Shown: positions 16,948 to 24,462 of the stretch, piece by piece
Position numbering within the stretch: the first letter of the stretch is position 1
Layout of the letters: each line of letters opens with the position of its first letter
DNA from: Alphaproteobacteria bacterium
Lineage (GTDB): Bacteria > Pseudomonadota > Alphaproteobacteria > HIMB59
Direction of reading: 5' to 3'
NCBI GenBank assembly: GCA_029246865.1
Contig: JAQWMI010000022.1
Location: 1 to 46,388 of the forward strand
Length of the DNA stretch: 46,388 nucleotides
Translations under genes and position numbers: made by a program
The notes under the pieces: generated by a model
What the model was told of the DNA's origin: nothing
Databases searched by the model: none
The model's input: only the letters and a program-made list of their open reading frames with translations

Positions 16948-17749
16948 TCTTAAACTTAAAAACTTCTTTCTTACTTATAACATCGTCAATTGCAATCTTA
17001 TTATTTTTTATTTTTTTGATAATATTAAACATTTGATTAGTTGTAAGTTCTAACGTTTTGTTTAGATCTTTAATTGTAAATATATAATGCGTAAATAATG
17101 CAGTTGATATATCTCCAGCTCCATCAACTCTTTTCTTGAATTTAACATTAGGCGTTTCGATATAAAAACACTCCTTATTTGAAACAATCATATTAATTAA
17201 AATTTTATTCTTTCCAATTATACTTCTAATAAATAATATTTTGTTATTTTTTATACAGTAATTTTTTGCATCTTTTGCAATTTCATTAAAATCATAACGC
17301 AGATAATCTTTATTTGTTAGAATTGACCATTCAAAAAAATTCAATGAAATATGGGATGCCTGTTCAATAATCTTGGGCAAAAATTTAATAACATCTTGGC
17401 TTACATAAATTCCAGTATCTGTATCTCCCATCACAGGATCCACAATAACCTTTTTTTGTCCCCTAATAATTTTAATAACGGAATTACCAATTTTTCTATT
17501 AGGCACATATCCCACCAAAAAAGTAGCATTATTAAACGTATATAATTTTTTAAGTGCGTTAAAAAAACTGTGAGGAGTATTGTGCTTGATTGGAATTTCA
17601 ATAAAATTTTTATTTCCCTTATGAGATGATAGAATAATTGTTGGAATTTGAAGTACTTGATAGCTCAAATTGCCTAAAATAAGAGATGCTGCCTGATTGC
17701 CAACTAAATCGTTGAGTACAGTTGATTGAATTGTAATAATTTTTTTCAT
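16925..17749 (-). CDS. pdxY: Pyridoxal kinase (PdxY/PdxK type)
   Basis: 274 residues of the PfkB/ribokinase-like fold. It would phosphorylate pyridoxal or pyridoxine to feed PLP. Motifs: IQSTVLNDLVGNQAA at the N-terminus, IILSSHKGN, VIVDPVMGDTDTGIYV (ATP side) and a C-terminal DGAGDISTALF, whose Asp is the catalytic base. The usual TPNxFE motif is SLNFFEW here, a divergence. A ribosome site AAAGG precedes the ATG. PLP produced here would serve enzymes such as the class-III aminotransferase further along. PdxY versus PdxK is not separable by eye. Confidence 0.75.
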   Translation of the reverse strand: MKKIITIQSTVLNDLVGNQAASLILGNLSYQVLQIPTIILSSHKGNKNFIEIPIKHNTPHSFFNALKKLYTFNNATFLVGYVPNRKIGNSVIKIIRGQKKVIVDPVMGDTDTGIYVSQDVIKFLPKIIEQASHISLNFFEWSILTNKDYLRYDFNEIAKDAKNYCIKNNKILFIRSIIGKNKILINMIVSNKECFYIETPNVKFKKRVDGAGDISTALFTHYIFTIKDLNKTLELTTNQMFNIIKKIKNNKIAIDDVISKKEVFKFKTKSLNNL

Positions 17750-17821
17750 AATCTGCCTTTAAGAATTGATAATATTATAGTAATAATAGTGTTTTAAAAT
17801 TAAGAAAAGGAACCTGTTATT

Positions 17822-18415
17822 ATGTCATTTGAACTACCAAAACTTAGCTATGGAAATGATGCCTTAGCACCAATTATGTCTGCTGAAACCTTAGAATTTC
17901 ATCACGGTAAACATCATCAAACTTATATTACAAATTTAAATAACCTTACTAAAGATACAGAATTATCTGGAGCGTCTTTAGAAGAGATCATTACTAAAAC
18001 CAGTGGAGATGCTTCAAAGGCTGGTATTTTTAACAACGCTGGACAGCATTGGAATCACATTATGTTTTGGCAATGTATGAAGCCTAATGGCGGTGGAGCT
18101 ATGCCCTCTGAACTAGAAAGCAGAATTGTCTCTGATTTTGGTAGTGTTGAAAAGTTTAAAGAAGATTTTATTCAAGCTGGAGTAACTCAGTTTGGTTCGG
18201 GTTGGGCTTGGTTGGCAATTGATAATGGCAAGCTTGTTGTCACTAAATCAGCTAATGCCTCAAATCCACTTGTTGACGGTATGAAGCCAATTTTTGGATG
18301 TGATGTATGGGAGCATTCTTATTACATAGATTTTAGAAATAGAAGACCTGATTATTTGAAGGCTTTTGTCGATAGTTTGGCTAATTGGGAGTTTGTTGCT
18401 TCTCAACTATCATAA
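17822..18415 (+). CDS. sodB: Iron-type superoxide dismutase
   Basis: 197 residues. It converts superoxide to oxygen and hydrogen peroxide. Metal ligands H27 (FHHGKHHQTY), H79 (QHWNHIMFW), D161 and H165 (DVWEHSYYID). Gln75 in AGQHWNH, supplied from the N-terminal domain, and the FGSGWAWL motif favour the iron form. No signal peptide, so cytoplasmic. AAAAGGAA upstream of the ATG serves as ribosome site. A strong hairpin separates it from convergent hsp20. Confidence 0.95.
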   Translation: MSFELPKLSYGNDALAPIMSAETLEFHHGKHHQTYITNLNNLTKDTELSGASLEEIITKTSGDASKAGIFNNAGQHWNHIMFWQCMKPNGGGAMPSELESRIVSDFGSVEKFKEDFIQAGVTQFGSGWAWLAIDNGKLVVTKSANASNPLVDGMKPIFGCDVWEHSYYIDFRNRRPDYLKAFVDSLANWEFVASQLS

Positions 18416-18444
18416 ATTAAAAACAATAATTTAATTACGAAAAT

Positions 18445-18469
18445 GGGACTACCTTGTTAAGGTAGTCCC
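18445..18469. terminator. Perfect 11-bp hairpin between convergent sodB and hsp20
   Basis: GGGACTACCTT-GTT-AAGGTAGTCCC is a perfect 11-bp stem with a three-base loop. The U-tract is weak on the plus side; on the minus side a T/A-rich stretch follows after some bases. Position between convergent genes supports a two-way terminator or mRNA 3'-end stabiliser. Confidence 0.75.
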
Positions 18470-18479
18470 GTTGGGTTTA

Positions 18480-18932
18480 CTAGGCACTAATAGTCTTTGC
18501 GTTAGAGCCGATTTCAATCTTTCTTGGCTTTTTATGTTCTGGGATTTCTCTTTCCAAACCAATAACAAGAAGACCATTTTTTAAATCAGCTTCATTTACC
18601 TTTACTGTGTCTGCTATTTCAAATCTTCTCTCAAAGTTTCTTGTAGCAATGCCTCTATGTAAGTATTCGACATTTTCATCTAAGCCATTTCCAGATTTAT
18701 TATCTCCTTTGATTACTAATAAGTTCTCCTCTAAAGATATATCTATATTGCTCTCGTCAAAACCAGCTACAGCCATTGTAATTTGATAATTATTTTTATC
18801 TGTCTTAACAATGTTATAGGGCGGATAAGCATTAGCCTTAGTTTCTGATGAAAATACAGTATCGAACAGTCTATCGAACTCATCAAAACCAACGGTTGTT
18901 CTCCATAATGGAGATAAGTCAAATGTAGTCAT
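18480..18932 (-). CDS. ibpA: Small heat-shock protein (Hsp20/IbpA family)
   Basis: 150 residues. An ATP-independent holdase that binds unfolding proteins. The N-terminal region FDLSPLWRTTVGFDEFDRLFD is typical of IbpA; the alpha-crystallin domain runs from about residue 38 (PPYNIVKTDKNNYQITMAVAGF) to the conserved LKNGLLVIGLEREIPEHKKP. The C-terminal IxI-type anchor is present as KIEI. It has a strong ribosome site (AGGAGG), its own sigma-32-like promoter and a structured leader. Confidence 0.93.
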   Translation of the reverse strand: MTTFDLSPLWRTTVGFDEFDRLFDTVFSSETKANAYPPYNIVKTDKNNYQITMAVAGFDESNIDISLEENLLVIKGDNKSGNGLDENVEYLHRGIATRNFERRFEIADTVKVNEADLKNGLLVIGLEREIPEHKKPRKIEIGSNAKTISA

Positions 18933-18934
18933 TA

Positions 18935-18955
18935 TTAACCTCCTTAAAGCGTTAA
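18935..18955 (-). promoter_or_regulatory. Hairpin enclosing the hsp20 ribosome binding site (candidate RNA thermometer)
   Basis: On the mRNA, UUAAC...GUUAA flank an 11-base loop containing AGGAG, so the Shine-Dalgarno sequence lies in a weak, A/U-rich hairpin that would melt on warming. ROSE and fourU thermometers use the same principle, but their specific consensus is not evident here. Confidence 0.4.
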
Positions 18956-18985
18956 TTTAATTTGCAGTATTAAAACCTGCTGTTA

Positions 18986-19009
18986 TGTAGGTCCGTCATG
19001 GCACCTACA
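18986..19009 (-). promoter_or_regulatory. Hairpin at the predicted 5' end of hsp20 mRNA
   Basis: In the mRNA sense UGUAGGUGCC-AUGAC-GGACCUACA forms nine base pairs with a single bulged G. It begins about where transcription should start from the adjacent promoter, so it would cap the transcript. Confidence 0.5.
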
Positions 19010-19014
19010 ATTTA

Positions 19015-19043
19015 TATATGGGATTATTTAAATAAAATTCAAG
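19015..19043 (-). promoter_or_regulatory. Sigma-32 (RpoH) type heat-shock promoter for hsp20
   Basis: Minus-strand CTTGAA, 15 bases, then CCCATATA closely matches the RpoH consensus CTTGAA-N13-17-CCCCATNT. It lies 80-110 bases before the hsp20 ATG and begins right after the stop codon of the upstream DUF1501 gene. Confidence 0.82.
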
Positions 19044-19045
19044 AC

Positions 19046-20185
19046 TTAAGTTTTAAATAGTTGTTCTGAAAAATTAGAAATATCAGAATTCCAAAATACA
19101 TTTTTCTTTATTTGTTCAAATTCTAAATCTAATACAGCAGACATAGCCGAAGCGTAAATACCTCTCGCATCAACAGTGCTCTGTAAATCTCTATTTTCAA
19201 AAAGTTTATTTAATCCAGGCCAATCAGTTAAGACTTGGGATTTTTTTAATAATCCGCCTGCCATTAAAATAGCAGAGCCATACCCATGTTCTGTTCCATA
19301 TCCACCATTTTGCTCAACTGTTCTTCCAAATTCAGTAAGTGTCAGTATTAAAGTATTATCAAATTCTTTTCCAAGCCCCTCGTACAAGTTTTTAATAATC
19401 ATATCTATTTCTTCAAGTTTATCAGCATGTCCTCCTTCATCATTACCTTGTCCAGAATGAGTGTCAAATCCTTCTATGTCAAAAACAGCAATTCTTGGAC
19501 CTAGAGGATCTTGTAATATTTTTGAAGCTTTTTTTGATAAACTATCAAGACTTTGATCTCCACCTTGCATCGTCAGTGGTCTATTCATGATAACATCTAT
19601 AATATTAAGAAGTTTCTTTTCAGAAGCTCCCTCGTAAGCTGTTCTTAATTTTTTTACAATCTCAATTCTTGGCATTGTGTTGTGAGCTGGATAAAAATTA
19701 TTATTTTGTTCAATACCCCTTAGTAAAAGAGGCATAGGAAGCGTTAACGCTAAACCTGATCCATCCAAATTTGCAAGTTTTAAACCTCTTCCTAGCCAAC
19801 CAGTCTTTTCTCTATAAGGAACAAGACCACCAGTCTCCATTAAATTTTGCCCATCAAAATGTGATCTTTGAGTGTAAGGGATACTAGTGGCATGAACTAC
19901 TGAGGCCTTACCCTTCTTCCATAAATTATGAAGTGTTGATAGTTTGGGATGAAAACCAAAATCTGAATTTAGCTTTAGTTTTTGATCAAGTAATAATTCT
20001 GATCGATAGCTCTTAATTTTAGGATCACCAATTACTGGTACAGCAGTTAGGCCGTCCATTCCCCCTCTTAGAGATATAATTACTAAATTTTTCTTAACCG
20101 ATGCAGCGAGTAGCGGTAAGTTCAAACCACCTACAAACAAAGTTGCTAAACTTCCTTGTAAAAAACTTCTCCTGGTACAATTCAT
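19046..20185 (-). CDS. DUF1501 protein with Tat signal
   Basis: 379 residues. The N-terminus CTRRSFLQGSLATLFVGGL is a twin-arginine signal, so the folded protein is exported. DUF1501 signatures: LVIISLRGGMDGL, RSHFDGQNLMETG, VFDIEGFDTHSGQG and LILTLTEFGRTVEQNGGYG with a following TEHGYGSAILMAG. This region belongs to the alkaline-phosphatase/sulfatase-like superfamily; its reaction is unknown. It overlaps the upstream DUF1800 gene by four bases (ATGA); the two families are regularly paired in marine bacteria. Confidence 0.92.
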   Translation of the reverse strand: MNCTRRSFLQGSLATLFVGGLNLPLLAASVKKNLVIISLRGGMDGLTAVPVIGDPKIKSYRSELLLDQKLKLNSDFGFHPKLSTLHNLWKKGKASVVHATSIPYTQRSHFDGQNLMETGGLVPYREKTGWLGRGLKLANLDGSGLALTLPMPLLLRGIEQNNNFYPAHNTMPRIEIVKKLRTAYEGASEKKLLNIIDVIMNRPLTMQGGDQSLDSLSKKASKILQDPLGPRIAVFDIEGFDTHSGQGNDEGGHADKLEEIDMIIKNLYEGLGKEFDNTLILTLTEFGRTVEQNGGYGTEHGYGSAILMAGGLLKKSQVLTDWPGLNKLFENRDLQSTVDARGIYASAMSAVLDLEFEQIKKNVFWNSDISNFSEQLFKT

Positions 20186-21645
20186 GTTTTTAAGACCTCC
20201 GGCATATTAGCAAACATTACAAATCTATTTTGAGTACTATTTGCAGAAAATACAGTCTTTAATGCATTTTCAGGATTACTAAAATTTTTATAAATAATAT
20301 TTTCAAAAAATTCATCATCATAGGTACTTTGATTTTCTCTTCTAATATTTTTTAGATATGTTTGAAATTGATTAGCATAAACCATTCTTCTAATCATTAA
20401 TTCTGGCGATGTCCATTCTTCCTCATTATCTGTAAATCCATTTGGTTGACTAGGTTTAAAAACAGGATGACCTAAATCTTCTAGTATCCATTGTATGTTT
20501 CTTTCTCTTTTGGGCGGTATTTTACCAGGTTTAAATACATATCTATCCGGCCCCCAGTAGTGTTTAAAATTTAGCATTTTTGCATTCTGAATAAGCCAAG
20601 GTTCTGGCATCAAAAATTTTTTATGTTTATTTCCATATTCAAAGGCAACTTTCATTGTAGCTTTATGAATTTCAGGGAGAAAACCATCTGATTTAACCCA
20701 AGCCTGAATGATTGGGTCGATCATTTCTTGGCTAGGTTCATCTGTTATAAAATGCTGACATAATTTTTTTGCTATAAATTCTCTACATGATTTATGATTA
20801 CAAAGGTCTTTGATAACAGCAAACAATTGTTTATTGCCAGTTATCTTATTTTCTTTTGTATTGTAAGATTTACCTAATATATTTTTTTGCCCCATCTCAT
20901 GTAATTCCGGTTGAAATATTAAGGGTCCTGCCCATGAATTTTTCTTAGACCATTTTTTAGCCCATCCAGTTAAAACCTTTGCCATATTAATCACATCATC
21001 TTGGGTATAATTAGCAGCTGGAGATACAGTATGGAGTTCTAAGAGCTCTCTTCCGTGATTTTCATTTAAGCCAACTTTTCTTTTATCGCCATCCGAGTTC
21101 TCTCTTCGACCTTCTTGCGAGTTGGGACCAATATTATCAGTGTTATCTAGGTGGTGGATCATGCCCCACGAAGTGGTAACCTCAACTACCATTTCCTCAA
21201 ATGTTTTATCCATTGATGGTCTGATCGCTTCTCTCATGTAAGGCCCATAATGCCAGTCAGATATAAAGTCTTTATCACTTAAAGAAAAATGATTGCCCCA
21301 AAAATGCCACATTCTCTCAAATGCAGGAGCACCATTATTTAAAGCATTATGATGTCTTATTGAAAGTTCAAAAGCCTGAAAAAATTTTTCACCCTTTTGA
21401 TGTCTTAATTTGTTAAGCTCTTTCTCATATATCATCGCATCCTTGCCAAATTTTTCTTGAATCTTATCCTTTTCAGTAATGTATTGTCTAAATATTTCTC
21501 TTTGATCTTCAACTGATGGAAGTTTTTCTGACCAGCTAAGAGGAGGCAGGCTATTAAATTGATCGGTTGCCCATTTTAATGGGTCTTCAGGAATGGTTTC
21601 CTTATAACTTAAACCAAAACCAACTTTTCTAAAATAATTATTCAA
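20182..21645 (-). CDS. DUF1800 protein
   Basis: 487 residues, helix-rich. Typical DUF1800 segments are visible: WHFWGNHFSLS, HYGPYMREAIRPSM, NENHGRELLELHTV, YTQDDVINMAKVLTGW and KLCQHFITDEPSQEMID. Function unknown; the family is nearly always next to DUF1501, and the 4-base overlap here implies co-translation. No clear signal peptide is visible, so export, if any, would need another route or a hitchhiking mechanism with its Tat partner. Confidence 0.92.
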   Translation of the reverse strand: MNNYFRKVGFGLSYKETIPEDPLKWATDQFNSLPPLSWSEKLPSVEDQREIFRQYITEKDKIQEKFGKDAMIYEKELNKLRHQKGEKFFQAFELSIRHHNALNNGAPAFERMWHFWGNHFSLSDKDFISDWHYGPYMREAIRPSMDKTFEEMVVEVTTSWGMIHHLDNTDNIGPNSQEGRRENSDGDKRKVGLNENHGRELLELHTVSPAANYTQDDVINMAKVLTGWAKKWSKKNSWAGPLIFQPELHEMGQKNILGKSYNTKENKITGNKQLFAVIKDLCNHKSCREFIAKKLCQHFITDEPSQEMIDPIIQAWVKSDGFLPEIHKATMKVAFEYGNKHKKFLMPEPWLIQNAKMLNFKHYWGPDRYVFKPGKIPPKRERNIQWILEDLGHPVFKPSQPNGFTDNEEEWTSPELMIRRMVYANQFQTYLKNIRRENQSTYDDEFFENIIYKNFSNPENALKTVFSANSTQNRFVMFANMPEVLKT

Positions 21646-21755
21646 GGTAACATCATAACATTAATTATCTCAATAACTCAATTAAAGTCTTCTAATTATG
21701 ATAGATGTATTAGAACAATCTTGTATATAATAAGATCATGAATTAATCTGTTTTT

Positions 21756-22739
21756 ATGCCTTACTGTATGATAGCAAATGAACCAGGAAATTCTTCTGTG
21801 TTAATTAAAAAAGAATTCGTACTAGAAGCTCCTAAAAAGTATGAAGTTATTATTAAGAATGAAAGTATAGGTGTTAACTTTATTGATATTTATATTCGTA
21901 AAGGAATTTATCCTTGGCCCCCTGAAACTAATAACCAACATTTAATTTTAGGCTCTGAAGGTGCTGGTATAATAGAAGCAATCGGTTCTGAAGTTACAAA
22001 ATTTAAAATAGGGGATAGAGTCGCTTTTCTAAAAACGAATGGAGGTTATACTTCTCACAGAACTATAGAGCAAGATTTCGTTGTTCACTTGCCTGACTTT
22101 ATATCTTTTGAACAGGCTGCTGCAGTGATGCTGAAAGGTCTTACAGTAAAATATCTTTTAAACGATAGTTATAAAATTAAAGGTCACGAGAATGTTTTGT
22201 TTCATGCTTCAGCTGGTGGTGTAGGAACAATAGCCGGACAATGGTTAAAATCCTTAGGTATTAAGACTATTGGTACTGCTGGAACAGATGAAAAATGTGA
22301 AATTGCCAAGCAACAAGGATATGAATATGTCATTAATTATAACAAGGAAGATTTTCAAAAAGTAGCAATGGAAATTTCAGAAGGAAAAGGCTTTGATATC
22401 ATTTATGATAGTGTCGGTCAGGCCACGATGCCAGGGTCTTTTGGTTGTTTGAAAAATCATGGAACATTAATTAGTTTTGGTCAGTCATCAGGAACTTATA
22501 CAGATTTAAAAATTACAGACCTACAAGCAGGATCTTTCTTTCTTTCTAGGCCTATATTATTTCATTTTACGTCAATTCCTGGATGGCTTGATGAGGCATG
22601 CTCAGTTCTATTTGATATGATACGTTCAGGAAAAATTAATATTCAATTTGATAACTCTTATCATTTAGAAAATTTAGGCGCAGTTCATGATGAAATTGAG
22701 AATCGCAAAACTTCTGGTTCAATTGTTTTAAAAGTTTAG
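21756..22739 (+). CDS. qorA: NADPH:quinone oxidoreductase (zeta-crystallin-like MDR)
   Basis: 327 residues of the zinc-free medium-chain dehydrogenase/reductase family. Motifs: GVNFIDIYIRKGIYPW, LGSEGAGIIEAIG, KIGDRVAF, the NADPH-binding FHASAGGVGTIAGQWLKSLG and IYDSVGQATM. It reduces quinones or related electrophiles using NADPH. Zinc-binding cysteines are absent, as expected for QOR. The first of two close Met codons is used in the track; the second (MIANEPG) is also possible. It is convergent with the aminotransferase, overlapping by four bases. Confidence 0.88.
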   Translation: MPYCMIANEPGNSSVLIKKEFVLEAPKKYEVIIKNESIGVNFIDIYIRKGIYPWPPETNNQHLILGSEGAGIIEAIGSEVTKFKIGDRVAFLKTNGGYTSHRTIEQDFVVHLPDFISFEQAAAVMLKGLTVKYLLNDSYKIKGHENVLFHASAGGVGTIAGQWLKSLGIKTIGTAGTDEKCEIAKQQGYEYVINYNKEDFQKVAMEISEGKGFDIIYDSVGQATMPGSFGCLKNHGTLISFGQSSGTYTDLKITDLQAGSFFLSRPILFHFTSIPGWLDEACSVLFDMIRSGKINIQFDNSYHLENLGAVHDEIENRKTSGSIVLKV

Positions 22740-24079
22740 TTACTAACTTTTATATCGTTAAAAACTTCTTTCAAAGTATCTTCAAGAGTAGTGTACATAA
22801 AATCAATTTGTTCAGGAGTGGTAATAAATGGAGGACATAAAACAATCGACGGACCTAGAGGACGACATATTAACCCTTTTTCAATTGCCTTATTAGCAAC
22901 TCTTTCGCCCATATTCATATGACCGTCAAAAGGTTTTTTAGTCTTTTTGTCTTGCACCATTTCTAATGCTCCCATGAGGCCTATTCCTCTTGCTTCACCA
23001 ATAAATTCCATATCTTCAAATTTTTTCAAACCTCCCATAAATAAAGGTTCTAACTTTCTAACATTCTCAACTAATTTTTCTTCAATAATAATATCAATCG
23101 CTTGGACTGCTAATGCGCATCCAACTGGATGACCTCCAGCTGTAAAACCATGTGGAAACTCCTCTGCAGCATAAGAGGCATCTATTAATTCTTTTGTAAT
23201 TTCTTCACCTGTAATAACAGCACCTAGAGGAAAAAATCCTGAAGTTATACATTTGGAAGCTATGATCATATCTGGTTTGATATCATAAGTAGTTGAGCCC
23301 CATAGATTTCCAGTACGCCCAAACCCACAAATAACTTCATCAGCAATTAATGGAATATTATGTTTTTTCAAAATAGGTTGGATAAGTTTAAAATAATCTT
23401 TTGATGGAGGTATTACACCACCAGCACCCATGACTGGCTCTGCAAAAAAACCAGCTATAGTTTCTGCTCCCTCTTTTTCAATAACGTCTTCCAAGTCTTG
23501 AGCCATTCTTAAAGAAAAACTTTCTTCACTTTCTCCCTCATTACCAAACTTCCAGTAATGTGGACATGCTGATCTTATAAAATCAGGAAGAGGTAATCCA
23601 AATACATCATTATAGGGTTTTCCTGTCATAGAGGCAGCCCCAACGGTAACACCGTGATAAGAATTATAACGTGTTATAATTTTCCTCTTTTTAGGCATTC
23701 CTTTATGCGAATTCATAAACCAAAGTAATTTTACAGCAGTATCGTTAGCCTCAGATCCAGAATTTGTAAAAAAAACTTTTCCCTCATCAAAAGGGGAGAC
23801 TTCAATTAATTTATTTGTAAGGTTGATCGCAGGCTCAGTTATTCTTCCAAATAGAGAATGGTATCCAGATAATTCTTCATATTGTTTTTGAGCAGTTGCT
23901 ATCATTTTAGGATGATCAAATCCAACAACAGAATTCCAAAGTCCTGAATTTCCATCAAAATATTTTTTGCCATTTGTATCGTAGACATAAGCGCCTTTAG
24001 CCTTATTTAAAACAATAGGGCCATGGGAGTCTAGATTTTTTAGATCAGTAAATCCGTATAGAACATGAGAGGTATCCAT
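22736..24079 (-). CDS. Class-III PLP-dependent aminotransferase
   Basis: 447 residues of the omega-amino acid:pyruvate/putrescine/taurine aminotransferase class. Motifs: YFDGNSGLWNSVVGF, FFTNSGSEANDTAVKL (PLP phosphate), YNSYHGVTVGAASMTG, FAEPVMGAGGVIPP, LIADEVICGFGRTG (Asp against the PLP nitrogen) and SKCITSGFFPLGAV, whose Lys forms the Schiff base. The donor substrate cannot be set from sequence alone. A 41-codon ORF ends four bases before its ATG, and both follow a leader with three hairpins, so expression appears to be regulated. Confidence 0.9.
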   Translation of the reverse strand: MDTSHVLYGFTDLKNLDSHGPIVLNKAKGAYVYDTNGKKYFDGNSGLWNSVVGFDHPKMIATAQKQYEELSGYHSLFGRITEPAINLTNKLIEVSPFDEGKVFFTNSGSEANDTAVKLLWFMNSHKGMPKKRKIITRYNSYHGVTVGAASMTGKPYNDVFGLPLPDFIRSACPHYWKFGNEGESEESFSLRMAQDLEDVIEKEGAETIAGFFAEPVMGAGGVIPPSKDYFKLIQPILKKHNIPLIADEVICGFGRTGNLWGSTTYDIKPDMIIASKCITSGFFPLGAVITGEEITKELIDASYAAEEFPHGFTAGGHPVGCALAVQAIDIIIEEKLVENVRKLEPLFMGGLKKFEDMEFIGEARGIGLMGALEMVQDKKTKKPFDGHMNMGERVANKAIEKGLICRPLGPSIVLCPPFITTPEQIDFMYTTLEDTLKEVFNDIKVSN

Positions 24080-24083
24080 TTTT

Positions 24084-24209
24084 TTATTCTACTCTTTTAT
24101 ATAGATCTTCCAAATACGGCATTTTATCAAATGGAATATTAATAATCTCTAACTCAGCAATAAAGTAGCCAGCAAAAAAACAAAAAAACATTAAAATCAA
24201 TTTAATCAT
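24084..24209 (-). CDS. Candidate 41-aa membrane-anchored leader ORF before the aminotransferase
   Basis: An ATG-TAA frame of 41 codons not in the track. The product begins MIKLILMFFCFFAGYFIAE, one hydrophobic span, then a soluble tail with IPFDKMPYLEDLYKR. It ends four bases before the aminotransferase start, so the two are probably translationally coupled. A weak ribosome site GGGTG lies about five bases upstream. It could be a small membrane protein or a regulatory leader peptide. Confidence 0.5.
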   Translation of the reverse strand: MIKLILMFFCFFAGYFIAELEIINIPFDKMPYLEDLYKRVE

Positions 24210-24253
24210 AATCACCCAATCTATTGAATTATTTAATAAAAAGAACAAAAAAA

Positions 24254-24282
24254 AAGGGCCAAAAGGTATTCTTTTGACCCTT
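24254..24282 (-). terminator. Terminator-like hairpin 3 in the aminotransferase leader
   Basis: In the minus-strand transcript AAGGG-U-CAAAAG-AAUAC-CUUUUG-G-CCCUU folds into an 11-bp stem with one mismatch and is followed by nine U residues. This is a textbook intrinsic terminator placed 45 bases before the small ORF. Confidence 0.68.
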
Positions 24283-24293
24283 CTCGAAGAAAA

Positions 24294-24320
24294 AAGTGAC
24301 CACTAAGAAAAAAGCCACTT
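24294..24320 (-). terminator. Weak hairpin 2 in the aminotransferase leader
   Basis: AAGUG...CACUU (5 bp, large loop with a U-run) followed by a U-tract on the minus strand. Weak alone, but it lies in line with two stronger elements. Confidence 0.35.
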
Positions 24321-24332
24321 AATTTAGTCTGC

Positions 24333-24356
24333 AAAAAAAAAGGATCGAAATCCTTT
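24333..24356 (-). terminator. Terminator-like hairpin 1 with UUCG tetraloop
   Basis: In the minus-strand sense AAAGGAU-UUCG-AUCCUUU is a perfect 7-bp stem with a stable UUCG loop, merging into a nine-U tract. It begins at roughly the predicted transcription start of the adjacent promoter. Confidence 0.65.
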
Positions 24357-24361
24357 AAATA

Positions 24362-24390
24362 ATTATAGTTTCATTCAAAATACACATCAA
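24362..24390 (-). promoter_or_regulatory. Strong sigma-70-like promoter for the aminotransferase leader
   Basis: Minus-strand TTGATG, exactly 17 bases, then TATAAT: a perfect -10, four of six at -35 and optimal spacing. It faces away from the divergent glycosyltransferase gene. Confidence 0.68.
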
Positions 24391-24462
24391 GAAATTTGCA
24401 AATTGTACTGTATCTTGTTACTTATAAAGACATAATCTACTATAGATAGATATAGCAATCTA

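Noticed and set aside
19176-19460. 94-aa plus-strand ORF inside the DUF1501 gene
   Set aside because: Ser/Pro-rich antisense shadow of a conserved gene.
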